64,000 nt of DNA from Clostridia bacterium (lineage in GTDB: Bacteria > Bacillota > Clostridia > Oscillospirales > CAG-272): NCBI GenBank assembly GCA_017482355.1, contig JAFUNJ010000010.1, forward strand, positions 62,001 to 126,000, read 5' to 3'. Below, in pieces: positions 7,398 through 15,926 of the stretch. How positions within the stretch are numbered: position 1 is the stretch's first letter; every line of letters begins with the position of its first letter. The notes below the pieces were generated by a model. That model saw only the letters and a list, made by a program, of their open reading frames with translations, was not told the DNA's origin and ran no database searches. A program made the position numbers and the translations under genes.

Positions 7398-8098
7398 TGA
7401 TTCTTGCTCTTGACTCTACCGAAAATACCGCCGCGGTTGCGATAACTGACGGCAAGACGCTTCTCGGCAGCACAGTCATAAACGCAGGAAAGAGCCATTC
7501 GGAGCTGCTTCTGCCTGCTATCGAGTCGCTTATGAAGGCGTCGGGGCTCAATTATTCCGATATTGACCTTTTCGCCTGCTCATCGGGACCCGGCTCGTTT
7601 ACAGGAGTCCGCATCGGAGTTTCAACGATAAAGGGACTCGCTTTCGGCTACAATAAGCCCTGTATCGGCGTTTCGGCAACCGAGGCGCTTGCATATAATT
7701 TTATAGATTTTGACGGCATAATATGCCCTGCGATGGACGCTCGCCGTTCACAGCTTTATAACGCGATCTTCCTCTCGGATAATGGGAGTATCACTCGCCT
7801 CACCCCCGATAGAACTATCCCCGCATCGGAGCTTGCAGAGGAGCTTACGAGCTATGACGGACCGATATATATTAACGGCGGCGGTGAGCATATAATAAGA
7901 AAAGCGGCAGAGGGAAACGAAAACGTAATGCCTACAAACGAGATTCTGAAGCGTCAGAACGGATATTCCGTCGCGCTTTGCGCTCTTATTAATTACGAAA
8001 ACGCGGAGAATAAGGACGGCTTTACCGACCTTGCGCTCCAGCCCATCTATCTTCGCCCGTCACAGGCGGAAAGAATGAGAAACGGAGAAAAGGAATGA
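7394..8098 (+). CDS. tsaB: tRNA threonylcarbamoyladenosine biosynthesis protein TsaB
   Basis: The 234-residue ASKHA-fold protein starts MMILALDSTENTAAVAI and has the typical CSSGPGSFTGVRIGVSTIKGLAF and the CPAMDARRSQLYNA motif. It is the scaffold partner of TsaD in t6A synthesis. Two adjacent ATGs (7394, 7397) follow GGAGGAGG; either may be used. It is overlapped by 4 bases at both ends, with tsaE before and rpiB after. Confidence 0.95.
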   Translation: MMILALDSTENTAAVAITDGKTLLGSTVINAGKSHSELLLPAIESLMKASGLNYSDIDLFACSSGPGSFTGVRIGVSTIKGLAFGYNKPCIGVSATEALAYNFIDFDGIICPAMDARRSQLYNAIFLSDNGSITRLTPDRTIPASELAEELTSYDGPIYINGGGEHIIRKAAEGNENVMPTNEILKRQNGYSVALCALINYENAENKDGFTDLALQPIYLRPSQAERMRNGEKE

Positions 8099-8544
8099 AA
8101 ACAATAGCGGTTGGATGTGACCACGGAGCTTATGAGCTTAAGGACAAGGTCGTAAAGCATTTAAGCGACCTCGGATATAACGTGATCGATAAGGGCACGA
8201 ACGGTCCCGAATCGGTACACTATCCGATATATGCGCACGAGGTATGTCTCTCGCTTCAGAACAAAGAAGCAGAGCTTGGAATCCTGCTTTGCTCGACGGG
8301 AATCGGAATGAGCATGGCGGCAAACAAGCACAAGGGAATCCGTGCGGCACTTTGCGGTGATACCTATTCTGCCCGACTTACGAGAATGCATAACGACGCA
8401 AACGTCCTTTGCATCGGTGCGCTCGTTGTCGGTTCTGCTCTTGCTATCGACATAGTTGATTCGTTTATCAACGCCACCTTCGAGGGCGGACGGCACAAGA
8501 CGAGAGTCGATATGTTTATGGCGCTTGAGGAAAGCGAAAAATGA
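8095..8544 (+). CDS. rpiB: Ribose-5-phosphate isomerase B
   Basis: The 149-residue protein shows the RpiB signature: VGCDHGAYELKDKVVKHL, ILLCSTGIGMSMAANKHKGIRAAL with the catalytic Cys, and THNDANVL-like MHNDANVLCIGA. It interconverts ribose 5-phosphate and ribulose 5-phosphate (some relatives act on allose or galactose phosphates). Overlapping the tsaB stop by 4 bases, it is the last clear member of the tsaE operon. Confidence 0.94.
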   Translation: MKTIAVGCDHGAYELKDKVVKHLSDLGYNVIDKGTNGPESVHYPIYAHEVCLSLQNKEAELGILLCSTGIGMSMAANKHKGIRAALCGDTYSARLTRMHNDANVLCIGALVVGSALAIDIVDSFINATFEGGRHKTRVDMFMALEESEK

Positions 8545-8674
8545 CGTATCGTCTGACGGTAAATAATTTTACGTGCGGAATTTCGTCTATGGCTTGCAAA
8601 ATGAGAAGAAAAGGTGTATTATATATTTCGTACTGCGGTAATTCAGACGCAAGAGCATCCGAGGTAACGGCATG
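8541..8674 (+). CDS. Possible small protein of 44 residues
   Basis: An ATG overlapping the rpiB stop (ATGA) opens a frame that ends with TGA overlapping the next gene's ATG (ATGA again). The predicted peptide begins MTYRLTVNNFTCG and contains three cysteines. GAGGAAAG lies about 10 bases before its ATG. Against it: a good promoter lies inside the frame and no homologue is recognised. It could be a coupling peptide or chance. Confidence 0.3.
8594..8622 (+). promoter_or_regulatory. Promoter of the flavin reductase-like gene
   Basis: TTGCAA (8594-8599), 17 bases and TATTAT (8617-8622) lie about 50 bases before the start of the gene at 8672. Confidence 0.55.
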
Positions 8675-9256
8675 AAAAAGCAGGTCTGGAAGGGAACTGT
8701 ACTGACCTCACCTGTGCCGCCTGTAATGGTGTCCTGCGGTGATATGGAAGAGAGTAATATCGTAACCGTCGCCTGGACGGGAACTGTCAACACAAAACCG
8801 CCGATGACGTATATCTCCCTGCGTCCGAGCCGTCATTCGTACGGTATTATCAAGGAGAAGGGCGAATTCGTCATTAACTTGACACCTACGTCCCTTATAA
8901 AAAAGGCGGACTACTGCGGTATATATACTGGCAAAAAGGTCAATAAATTTGAAAAATGCGGCTTCACGAAGGCGGAGGCAACAGAGGTCTCAGCGCCGCT
9001 TATCGCTGAGTGTCCTATCAACCTTGAATGCAAGGTAGAGGACATTATTCCTCTTGGTACTCACGATATGTTTTTAGCCGAGATAGTCGCGGTACACGTT
9101 GACGAAGCGCTTGTCGACGGAGAGGGAAAGCTTCATCTCGAGAGGGCAGACCTTACCGCGTATGCCCACGGCGATTATTATTCGCTCGGCAAAAAGCTTG
9201 CGCCGTTCGGAATCAGCGTCAAGAATAAGAAAAAGCATACACATAACAAAAAATAA
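8672..9256 (+). CDS. Flavin reductase-like (flavoredoxin) domain protein
   Basis: The 194-residue protein has the FMN-binding split-barrel layout of flavin reductases: PVPPVMVSCGDMEESNIVTVAWTG, PPMTYISLRPSRHSYGII and GEFVINL. Relatives bind FMN and reduce flavins or pass electrons in anaerobes. The C-terminus is unusually lysine- and histidine-rich (KNKKKHTHNKK). GAGG lies 8 bases before the start. The physiological partner is not indicated by the neighbours. Confidence 0.87.
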   Translation: MKKQVWKGTVLTSPVPPVMVSCGDMEESNIVTVAWTGTVNTKPPMTYISLRPSRHSYGIIKEKGEFVINLTPTSLIKKADYCGIYTGKKVNKFEKCGFTKAEATEVSAPLIAECPINLECKVEDIIPLGTHDMFLAEIVAVHVDEALVDGEGKLHLERADLTAYAHGDYYSLGKKLAPFGISVKNKKKHTHNKK

Positions 9257-9321
9257 AGATCAGACACACGGAATAGCCGACATAATATAAAACGGTAATT
9301 TTCAGGTAAGGAGGAAAGACG

Positions 9322-10677
9322 ATGAATTATTCCGAAATCACGCCGTACATAAGGGAGCTTGCAGAGCTTTCTGACACAAATAATCATATTGTTCCCGAAA
9401 TGTACGCACAGTACGACGTAAAACGCGGTCTGCGCGATATAAACGGAAACGGTGTCGTCGCAGGTCTTACTGAGGTGTCGCGCATCAAGGCGAAGGACAA
9501 GGACGCTGACGGTAATGAGACTCCCTGCGAAGGTCAGCTGTATTACAGAGGTATAAACATTCGAAATATCGTAAACGGTTTCCTTGACGATGACCGTCCG
9601 GGATTTGAGGAGACGGTTTATCTTCTTCTGTTCTCCAAGCTTCCGAATAAAGATGAGCTTGCACGGTTTTGCGAGCAGCTTTCGGCATACCGTTCTCTGC
9701 CCCCTTCTTTTGTGCGTGATATGATTCTCAAAGCACCCGGCAAGGATATGATGAATATACTGTCGAGAAGTGTGTTGGCTCTCTATGCTTACGATGAGAA
9801 TCCCGACGACGTATCAACATCGAATGTTCTTCGTCAATGTATGCAACTCATAGCTGAATTTCCTCTTCTCGCGGTCTATGGCTATCAATCATTTCAGCAT
9901 TATCATAATAATAACAGTCTGTTTATTCATTATCCTCGAAAAGAACTTAATACAGCTGAAAACCTCCTGTATATTCTTCGTGAGGACGGTCAATATACGC
10001 CTCTTGAAGCGAAGCTGCTTGATCTTGCACTCGTTCTTCACGCCGAACACGGCGGAGGTAATAACTCGACATTTACGACACACGTCGTAACCTCGTCAGG
10101 AACAGATACATATTCCGCTATATCCGCGGCGCTCGGTTCACTCAAGGGTCCCCGACACGGCGGTGCGAATATCAAGGTAATGCAGATGTTCGACGATATG
10201 AAGGCGACTGTTGATACCAAGGACAAGGGCGCAGTTAAGGATCATCTCGTCAAGCTTCTTGACAAGCAAGCGTTTGATAAGGCAGGTCTTATATACGGCA
10301 TGGGACACGCCGTATATTCGCTGTCCGATCCGAGAGCGGATATTCTTCGCACTTATGCAAGAAAGCTTTCCGAAGAAAAAGGAATGCAGGAGGAATTCGA
10401 GCTTTACGAAACGGTAGAGAAGCTCGCCCCCGAGATAATTTCGGAAAAACGCAAAATGTATAAGGGCGTCAGCGCAAACGTGGACTTTTATTCCGGAATG
10501 GTCTACAAGATGCTCGGACTTCCTTATGAGCTTTTTACGCCCATATTTGCAGTTGCGAGAATTGCGGGCTGGAGCGCTCACCGAATGGAAGAAATACAAA
10601 ACGCAGGCAAGATCATACGCCCTGCGTATACGAGCGTAAAGCAAGAAAACGAATACATAGCATTATCAAAAAGATAA
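9322..10677 (+). CDS. gltA: Citrate/2-methylcitrate synthase
   Basis: The 451-residue protein is a citrate synthase of the Gram-positive type with an extended N-terminus. Motifs are GQLYYRGINI, LLFSKLPNKDEL, LHAEHGGGNNSTFTT (catalytic His), GSLKGPRHGGAN (second His) and MGHAVYSLSDPRA. It condenses acetyl-CoA and oxaloacetate, usually for glutamate synthesis in fermenters; gdhA occurs further on in the same window but not in the same operon. AAGGAGG lies 8 bases upstream of the ATG. Confidence 0.95.
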   Translation: MNYSEITPYIRELAELSDTNNHIVPEMYAQYDVKRGLRDINGNGVVAGLTEVSRIKAKDKDADGNETPCEGQLYYRGINIRNIVNGFLDDDRPGFEETVYLLLFSKLPNKDELARFCEQLSAYRSLPPSFVRDMILKAPGKDMMNILSRSVLALYAYDENPDDVSTSNVLRQCMQLIAEFPLLAVYGYQSFQHYHNNNSLFIHYPRKELNTAENLLYILREDGQYTPLEAKLLDLALVLHAEHGGGNNSTFTTHVVTSSGTDTYSAISAALGSLKGPRHGGANIKVMQMFDDMKATVDTKDKGAVKDHLVKLLDKQAFDKAGLIYGMGHAVYSLSDPRADILRTYARKLSEEKGMQEEFELYETVEKLAPEIISEKRKMYKGVSANVDFYSGMVYKMLGLPYELFTPIFAVARIAGWSAHRMEEIQNAGKIIRPAYTSVKQENEYIALSKR

Positions 10678-10701
10678 GAAATAATATAAAGGAAATTCAT
10701 C

Positions 10702-10794
10702 ATGAAAAGAATAACTATTAAAGAACTATCCAACGAATTTCTCCGTACCATCGCGCATCTTCGTCTGAGAACGACGGGATCGGCAGAGTTCTGA
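10702..10794 (+). CDS. Possible 30-residue peptide
   Basis: An ATG preceded by AAAGGA (9 bases) opens a 30-codon frame (MKRITIKELSNEFLRTIAH...) between gltA and a terminator. It looks translatable, but length and lack of a recognised family leave it uncertain. It may be a leader peptide, a remnant or noise. Confidence 0.3.
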   Translation: MKRITIKELSNEFLRTIAHLRLRTTGSAEF

Positions 10795-10810
10795 TTATTT
10801 CTTAAATAAC

Positions 10811-10844
10811 AAAAACGCAGCCAAGATTTCTTGGCTGCGTTTTT
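10811..10844. terminator. Bidirectional terminator between gltA and the CxxC lipoprotein gene
   Basis: A 15-bp stem (10811-10825 with 10830-10844) with A- and T-runs on opposite arms separates the two convergent units. Confidence 0.85.
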
Positions 10845-10862
10845 TGTTATGCTTGCGGTTAC

Positions 10863-11813
10863 TTATTTTACAAATTGTCCGAGCTGGAGATTAAAAGGAG
10901 CTTGATAGTTGTCAAGATCTGTAAAAAATAATTCTACTTTGAATTTTGCTCCGACTGATACATCGAAAATTTCTTCAGTACTGGATTCAACTCTATATCC
11001 TTCGCTGTCATAAAGGGCGTACTCCAAAATGTAGTCGTCATAATCTTGATATAACTCGGTAATTTGACATGATAGAACAAGTGTGTACCAATTTGTTCTT
11101 TCAATTTCGAGAATCTTAAAACGTCCGTTCATGGCTTTGTTGTAATATCCGTTTGAATATCTATGAATTGCAATATCAAATCCCAAAGTAACTACATTTA
11201 TTGGATTGTTTTCACCACAATATTTGCAATTACTTGAATAGTTATCTACTTTGTGGAGACCGATTTCGCCTTCCGTTGCTTTGCAGTAAGAACAAGTCTT
11301 TGGAGCTTCACAAGTCGCTTCTGTCCAATTATGACCTGTTTTCTTTCCCTCTGTTTGACCGCAAGAATTGCAAGTTTTGGGGCGTTGGCAGTTAGCGGAA
11401 AGCCAAGAGTGATCTACATTCTTTACTTCATTGCAATTTGAGCATTTGTGCCTTGAGCAAACCTCGGCGGTTTCGACTTTCTCCCAGTTGTGCTCTTGTC
11501 CCTTTTTGCCGCTTGTTACACCGCACATAACGCACTTCACGAATTGCGTGCAAGTTGCTTTTGACCATTCGTGATCGAGTTTTGAATCCGCTATGCAAGT
11601 TCCGCATAGCTTGCACGAAATGTCAGATCTGCAGGATGCTTCCGTCCAATCGTGTTCTAATGGTTCGCCTTTTGTTTCTCCGCATTTGCATTTTGCAGGT
11701 GAAGAGCAGGTCGCATCTGAAAATTCGTGCTTATGAGTTGAGCACGATGTTATAAGACACGGAAGCATCATAATCATTGCCATAATAAATGCGATAACAT
11801 TTCTTTTTTTCAT
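10863..11813 (-). CDS. Lipoprotein with repeated CxxC / HxW motifs
   Basis: A 316-residue exported protein. The signal peptide ends in a lipobox-like LITSC with Cys24. Residues 28-205 hold about six imperfect repeats of the type H-x-W-x-x-A-x-C-x(5)-C-x-x-C-x(5)-G, each with two CxxC-like pairs, followed by a beta-rich C-terminal domain without cysteines. Such Cys-pair repeats occur in cell-surface proteins of Clostridia; zinc binding or disulfide stabilisation is inference. The promoter contains a palindromic operator and the gene is divergent from an XRE regulator, suggesting control by it. Confidence 0.85.
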   Translation of the reverse strand: MKKRNVIAFIMAMIMMLPCLITSCSTHKHEFSDATCSSPAKCKCGETKGEPLEHDWTEASCRSDISCKLCGTCIADSKLDHEWSKATCTQFVKCVMCGVTSGKKGQEHNWEKVETAEVCSRHKCSNCNEVKNVDHSWLSANCQRPKTCNSCGQTEGKKTGHNWTEATCEAPKTCSYCKATEGEIGLHKVDNYSSNCKYCGENNPINVVTLGFDIAIHRYSNGYYNKAMNGRFKILEIERTNWYTLVLSCQITELYQDYDDYILEYALYDSEGYRVESSTEEIFDVSVGAKFKVELFFTDLDNYQAPFNLQLGQFVK

Positions 11814-11855
11814 CAGTATTATCCCCTTTTATATTTCTTTTTTGGAATTATTAAT

Positions 11856-11884
11856 ATTATAATTCCGTAACGGAATTTTGTCAA
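11856..11884 (-). promoter_or_regulatory. Consensus sigma-A promoter of the CxxC lipoprotein gene
   Basis: On the minus strand TTGACA (11884-11879), 17 bases and TATAAT (11861-11856) are both perfect consensus hexamers. The spacer is almost entirely occupied by a palindrome. Confidence 0.8.
11861..11877. promoter_or_regulatory. Palindromic operator AATTCCGT-A-ACGGAATT
   Basis: A perfect 17-bp inverted repeat (8-bp arms around one base) fills the spacer between the -35 and -10 boxes of the lipoprotein promoter. It also lies about 20 bases upstream of the -10 box (11898-11903, TATAAT) of the divergent XRE gene. A dimeric repressor bound here would block the lipoprotein promoter directly. Confidence 0.6.
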
Positions 11885-11930
11885 GACGATTTGGGGATAT
11901 AATTCTAAAAAAGAATAAAGAGAGCTTAAT

Positions 11931-12176
11931 ATGAAAATCAGAAAACAGACTTACGGAAGCGCGAATCTTGTTGGAAAAAATATTGAGAAAATGAGGAAAG
12001 AGCAAGGGTTTAAGCAAAAAGATTTTGTCGCCAAAATGCAAGTTATGGGGTGCGATATTAATCCAACGAGCTACTCAAAGCTCGAGGGCCAGATCAGAAT
12101 TGCGACTGACAAGGAGATTTTTGTAATTGCAAAGCTTCTTAACGTCAGTATTGATGCGTTGTTTTGCTCCAATTAG
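11931..12176 (+). CDS. XRE-family helix-turn-helix regulator
   Basis: The 81-residue protein is a single HTH domain: NIEKMRKEQGFKQKDFVAKMQVMG is helices 1-3, NPTSYSKLEGQIRIATDKEI the recognition and following helix, and IAKLLNVSIDALF the closing helix. It has no extra domain. It is divergent from the CxxC lipoprotein gene and is the obvious candidate to bind the palindrome at 11861-11877, possibly also autoregulating. Upstream a TATAAT at 11898 lacks a good -35 box. Confidence 0.88.
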   Translation: MKIRKQTYGSANLVGKNIEKMRKEQGFKQKDFVAKMQVMGCDINPTSYSKLEGQIRIATDKEIFVIAKLLNVSIDALFCSN

Positions 12177-12188
12177 TAAACCGATAAA

Positions 12189-12214
12189 AAACCGTCTGCG
12201 GCTGCAGACGGTTT
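12189..12214. terminator. Terminator between the XRE gene and trkH
   Basis: An 11-bp stem (12189-12199 with 12204-12214) lies between the convergent XRE and trkH genes, with A- and T-rich flanks. Confidence 0.75.
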
Positions 12215-12219
12215 ATATT

Positions 12220-13665
12220 TTATTTTTTTCTCCAGGTTGCGGGGGAGAGTGCAAGCAGTATCGGGAATATTTCAAGTCGTCCTATCAGCATTGCAAATGA
12301 GAGGATCAGAGTCGAGAAATCCGAGAATACCGAGAAGCTTGCAGAAGCTTTTCCGAATGCCGGTCCTACGTTGTTAAGGCAGGAGGTAACGGAGCTGAGC
12401 GTCGTCTCCATATCAAAGCCGTCTATTGAGACAATGAGGATCAGTGCAAGGAATATGATAAAGTAGGTGATAAGATAGACGCTAGTGCTGTGGATCGTTG
12501 CGTCATCGACGGTCTTGCCTTCAAGCTTTACGACGTTGACGGAGCGCGGACGGAGCATTTTGCGAAGATCCGCCTTTACTGTTTTGAAGAGCAGCATAAC
12601 GCGGCTTATCTTAAGACCTCCCGCGGTTGAACCTGCACAGCTTCCGATGAACATAAGTATAAGAAGCACTGTTTTTGAAAAGCCGGGCCAGGCGTTCATA
12701 TCTACGGTCGCAAATCCCGACGTTGAGATTATTGACGCGACCTGGAACGCCGAATGGCGTATAGTTTCGCTTATCGAATATCCGATGCTTGAGATGTTTA
12801 TTGCGATAGCGCCGATAGATACCGCAACTATTCCGCCGAAGCACCAAAGCTCGCGGCTCTTGATAGCTGACGTGAATTTACCGATGAGAATTAGGAAGTA
12901 AAGGTTGAAGTTTATGCCGAAAATAAGCATAAACGCGGTAATCACCCACTGTAAATAGGGCGAATAGCTTGCGACGCTGTCCGCTTTTATACCGAAGCCA
13001 CCCGTGCCGGCAGTACCGAATGCGTGAACGAGACTATCGTATAGCGGCATTTTGCCTGCAAGCAGGAAGCCGACCATAATTACCGTAAGACCAATATAGA
13101 TGAGATACAGAATTTTTGCCGTTTCTCTTATCTTTGGAACTATTTTACCGACGATAGGTCCCGGAACCTCAGCACGCATTATATGTATCGAGCGTCCCGA
13201 GTCCGTCGGGAGAATTGCCATAAGGAAGACTAGCACCCCCATACCGCCGATCCAGTGTGTAAAGGATCGCCAGAAAAGCATACCTTTGCTCATCGCTTCG
13301 ATCTGAGTGCCCGAAAGGATCGTTGCACCCGTCGTCGTGAAGCCGCTGACGGTCTCAAAGAACGCGTCAACGTATGACGGAATGAATTTTCCGATAACGA
13401 AGGGGAGTGCACCGACCGCAGAAACTGCGAGCCACGCAAGTGCGACTATTGCAAAGCCCTCTTTTGCGAATATCAGCTTGTTTTTTGTGTAGGACAGAGC
13501 ACTCATGATAAGTCCTACCCCGAGCGCGATTCCTGCGGAAATCGCAAACGCGATGACCGAGGAGGTCTCACTATATATGACAGAGCAGAGAAGCGGAAGC
13601 ATAAAGAGGATCGCTTCGAGGATCAGAATGTGTCCCGTCGTGTAGAATACCATTTTGCGGTTCAT
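12220..13665 (-). CDS. trkH: TrkH/KtrB-type potassium channel subunit
   Basis: The 481-residue membrane protein has four pore loops of the SKT superfamily: TVSGFTTTGATIL, HAFGTAGTGGFG, ISTSGFATVD and CLNNVGPAFG, each with the selectivity-filter Gly. WRSFTHWIGGMGVLVF is the conserved stretch after the first pore. It forms the K+-translocating subunit and partners with TrkA, encoded 12 bases upstream in the same operon. Confidence 0.95.
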   Translation of the reverse strand: MNRKMVFYTTGHILILEAILFMLPLLCSVIYSETSSVIAFAISAGIALGVGLIMSALSYTKNKLIFAKEGFAIVALAWLAVSAVGALPFVIGKFIPSYVDAFFETVSGFTTTGATILSGTQIEAMSKGMLFWRSFTHWIGGMGVLVFLMAILPTDSGRSIHIMRAEVPGPIVGKIVPKIRETAKILYLIYIGLTVIMVGFLLAGKMPLYDSLVHAFGTAGTGGFGIKADSVASYSPYLQWVITAFMLIFGINFNLYFLILIGKFTSAIKSRELWCFGGIVAVSIGAIAINISSIGYSISETIRHSAFQVASIISTSGFATVDMNAWPGFSKTVLLILMFIGSCAGSTAGGLKISRVMLLFKTVKADLRKMLRPRSVNVVKLEGKTVDDATIHSTSVYLITYFIIFLALILIVSIDGFDMETTLSSVTSCLNNVGPAFGKASASFSVFSDFSTLILSFAMLIGRLEIFPILLALSPATWRKK

Positions 13666-13677
13666 ACTTGCACCGCC

Positions 13678-15036
13678 TTATTTTAGTATATCCGAAAGGT
13701 CGGAAAGCTTCTGTCCTGCCGCGATAACTACGACGCGGTCTCCTGCGAGAATAACGTCGTTACCGCCGGGGATGACCGTTTTACTGTCGCGGATGATTCC
13801 TGCGATAAGGATGTTGCTCTTCAGCTTAAGATCCTTAAGCGGAATACCGTTTATCCTCGCGTCGGCTACAACGTTGAATTCAAGCGCCTCAGCGTCGCCG
13901 TCCATAAGCTTATAAAGCGTTTCGACGTTGCTTCCGAGAGAGTTCTGGAGTGCGCGAGCGTAGCTGACGAGCTGATCGGAGATCATCTTTTTCGGCGAAA
14001 CCACGGTATCTACTCCGAGCTTTTCTGCCATGGTGACAAGCTCCTCGCGGTTTACCTTAGAGATAGTCTTCGGCACTCCCTGGCTTGATGCGAATATAGA
14101 AATAAGTATATTTTCCTCGTCTGCACCGGTAAGGGAAACGAATGCGTCGAGATCCTTTATGCCCTCTTCGACGAGAAGCTCCTGCTGTGCGCCGTCGCCG
14201 TTTATGATCACCGCACCGGGGAGTGTCTCACAAAGCACCTTTGCCTTCGTTAGATCCTTTTCGATTATCTTAACGTTACAGCCGATTGAAAGAAGCATCT
14301 CGGAAAGGTATACGGCAGTTCGGCTTCCGCCGAGAAGCATGACGTTTCTTGCCTGCTTCTTAAGCATTCCTGCTGCCTTGAAGAACTTTTGTATCTCAGC
14401 GTGCGTTGCGGTAATGCCTATAGTGTCGTTTCCGCGAAGAATGAAATTACCGTCGGGAATGAACATATCGTCACCGCGCTTGACGCAGCATATAAGTACC
14501 TTCGCTTTGTACTTTTCGCGCAGCTCGCTCAGCTTAACTCCGTCGAATATCGAATCGGGCTTCAAGCGGAGCTCTACCATTTCGAGGTGTCTGCCGCTGA
14601 AGGTCTCTATCTTTACGGCGGATGGGGATTTCAGAACGTTAAAAAGCACCTGCGCCGCAAGAAATTCGGGGTTTATCGAGAGGGAAAGCTCAAGCTGCTC
14701 CTTCATGAAGGTCAGACTGTCATCGTTATACTCGGGCGTTCTGATTCTCGCGATCGTATGAGATGCGCCGAGCTTCTTTGCGATGAAGCAGGAAAGCATA
14801 TTGAACTCGTCCGAGCCGGTTACGGCAATAAAGAGCTCGGCGTCTTTAACGCCAGCCTCAATGAGAATATCACTGTCAACGCCGTTTCCGCAGATGCCCA
14901 TAACGTCGTGTATATTGGTGAGCTCGGTGATGACCGCTGGATCCATATCAATGGCAACTATATCGTGTCCCTCGTTTGTAAGGGAAGCAAGAAGAGTCGA
15001 GCCGATCTTTCCGCAGCCAACTATGAGAATTTTCAT
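13678..15036 (-). CDS. trkA: Trk system regulatory subunit TrkA
   Basis: The 452-residue protein consists of two RCK units, each an NAD-binding domain plus a TrkA-C domain. The first begins MKILIVGCGKIGSTLLASL (GxGxxG), the second NVMLLGGSRTAVYLSEML; TrkA-C segments follow each. It gates TrkH in response to nucleotides. The start at 15036 is chosen by the Rossmann N-terminus and an AGAAAGG site 8 bases upstream; longer in-frame starts would add about 85 residues without homology. The first gene of trkA-trkH. Confidence 0.95.
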   Translation of the reverse strand: MKILIVGCGKIGSTLLASLTNEGHDIVAIDMDPAVITELTNIHDVMGICGNGVDSDILIEAGVKDAELFIAVTGSDEFNMLSCFIAKKLGASHTIARIRTPEYNDDSLTFMKEQLELSLSINPEFLAAQVLFNVLKSPSAVKIETFSGRHLEMVELRLKPDSIFDGVKLSELREKYKAKVLICCVKRGDDMFIPDGNFILRGNDTIGITATHAEIQKFFKAAGMLKKQARNVMLLGGSRTAVYLSEMLLSIGCNVKIIEKDLTKAKVLCETLPGAVIINGDGAQQELLVEEGIKDLDAFVSLTGADEENILISIFASSQGVPKTISKVNREELVTMAEKLGVDTVVSPKKMISDQLVSYARALQNSLGSNVETLYKLMDGDAEALEFNVVADARINGIPLKDLKLKSNILIAGIIRDSKTVIPGGNDVILAGDRVVVIAAGQKLSDLSDILK

Positions 15037-15218
15037 TTCTTGTGCCTTTCTTATCCATGATAAGAAAATTATATCACTAACCGATGAAAAATGCAAGAGT
15101 AAAGTACCGAGTATTCTCTTTGTCGTTTTCTGATGCTTCGTTTTATAGGTAATTTTGACTTCGATTGAAAAAAATGAGCAGAAAAAATACTTTTTTGCGT
15201 TAAGTTCGAAGAAAACAC

Positions 15219-15248
15219 TTGACAAATGACCTAAAATATGTATATAAT
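15219..15248 (+). promoter_or_regulatory. Promoter of the rpmH operon
   Basis: TTGACA (15219-15224), an 18-base spacer and TATAAT (15243-15248) lie 45 bases before rpmH. No cluster of DnaA boxes accompanies it. Confidence 0.75.
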
Positions 15249-15292
15249 ATAGAGTAACGTCATTAAACGCCAAGGAAAAGGAGTGACACAAA

Positions 15293-15427
15293 ATGCTTAG
15301 AACATACCAGCCGAAAAAGCTTCAGAGAAAGAAAGAGCACGGCTTCCGCAAGAGAATGAGCACTGCAAACGGAAGAAAGGTACTCAAGAGAAGACGCGCT
15401 AAGGGCAGAGCAAGACTTACCCACTGA
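15293..15427 (+). CDS. rpmH: 50S ribosomal protein L34
   Basis: The 44-residue Arg/Lys-rich protein begins [18 protein letters not shown], continues [17 protein letters not shown] and ends in RARLTH, matching L34 along its whole length. AAGGAG lies 10 bases before the ATG. It opens the conserved rpmH-rnpA-yidD-yidC-jag order. Confidence 0.97.
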   Translation: MLRTYQPKKLQRKKEHGFRKRMSTANGRKVLKRRRAKGRARLTH

Positions 15428-15457
15428 TTCTTCTCTATTTCAAGAAGGGGTAAAAGT

Positions 15458-15832
15458 GTGAAAGAATTCGCCATAAAAGAAAACCATCTTTTCGTTAAGG
15501 CGTATCAGAGCGGAAAGCGGTACGTTACCGATACCGTTGCCGTGTACGTTCTTAAAGACCTGAAGGCAGGGCGTCTTCGTAAGGAAAATCCAAGGAAGGA
15601 ATTTCTTAATCGCATCGGCTTTACCGCAACTACAAAGCTCGGACATGCTGTCGTCCGCAATCGCGCAAAGCGTGTTATGCGTGCGGCGTATCGGAACATT
15701 ACATCCGATAGACCTATAAGAACGGGAAACCTTATCGTAATTACCGCAAGGGATAAAATACGCGAGGTTGGCTCCGATCAGGTTCAGCGTGATATGAACC
15801 GTGCTTTTAACAAGCTTGAGCTTTTTAAGTGA
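15458..15832 (+). CDS. rnpA: Ribonuclease P protein component
   Basis: The 124-residue basic protein has the RnpA pattern: FAIKENHLFVKAYQSGKRYV, RIGFTATTKLGHAVVRNRAKRVMR (the RNR helix) and LIVITARDK. It assists the RNase P RNA in 5' tRNA processing. Translation starts at GTG (15458), preceded by AAGAAGGGG; no in-frame ATG fits. Confidence 0.95.
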   Translation: MKEFAIKENHLFVKAYQSGKRYVTDTVAVYVLKDLKAGRLRKENPRKEFLNRIGFTATTKLGHAVVRNRAKRVMRAAYRNITSDRPIRTGNLIVITARDKIREVGSDQVQRDMNRAFNKLELFK

Positions 15833-15856
15833 TCGGCTTTATCTTCTTGATTTTTC

Positions 15857-15882
15857 GGCGGACTGTAAAAGTCCGCCATTTT
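15857..15882 (+). terminator. Hairpin between rnpA and yidD (weak terminator or processing site)
   Basis: GGCGGAC (15857-15863) pairs with GTCCGCC (15871-15877), followed by ATTTTG. The short T-tract suggests attenuation rather than full termination within the operon. Confidence 0.5.
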
Positions 15883-15926
15883 GTTAGTATATAGGCAAAT
15901 ATATTAACCAACACTACGGAGGAAGC

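Noticed and set aside
13678..15291. Longer start for TrkA at 15291
   Set aside because: The extra 85 residues have no homology, cross the region holding the rpmH promoter, and a good ribosome binding site lies before 15036.
15037..15292. Possible oriC upstream of rpmH
   Set aside because: Only one imperfect DnaA-box-like sequence (TTATCCATG) and no dnaA gene; no box cluster or AT-rich unwinding repeat.
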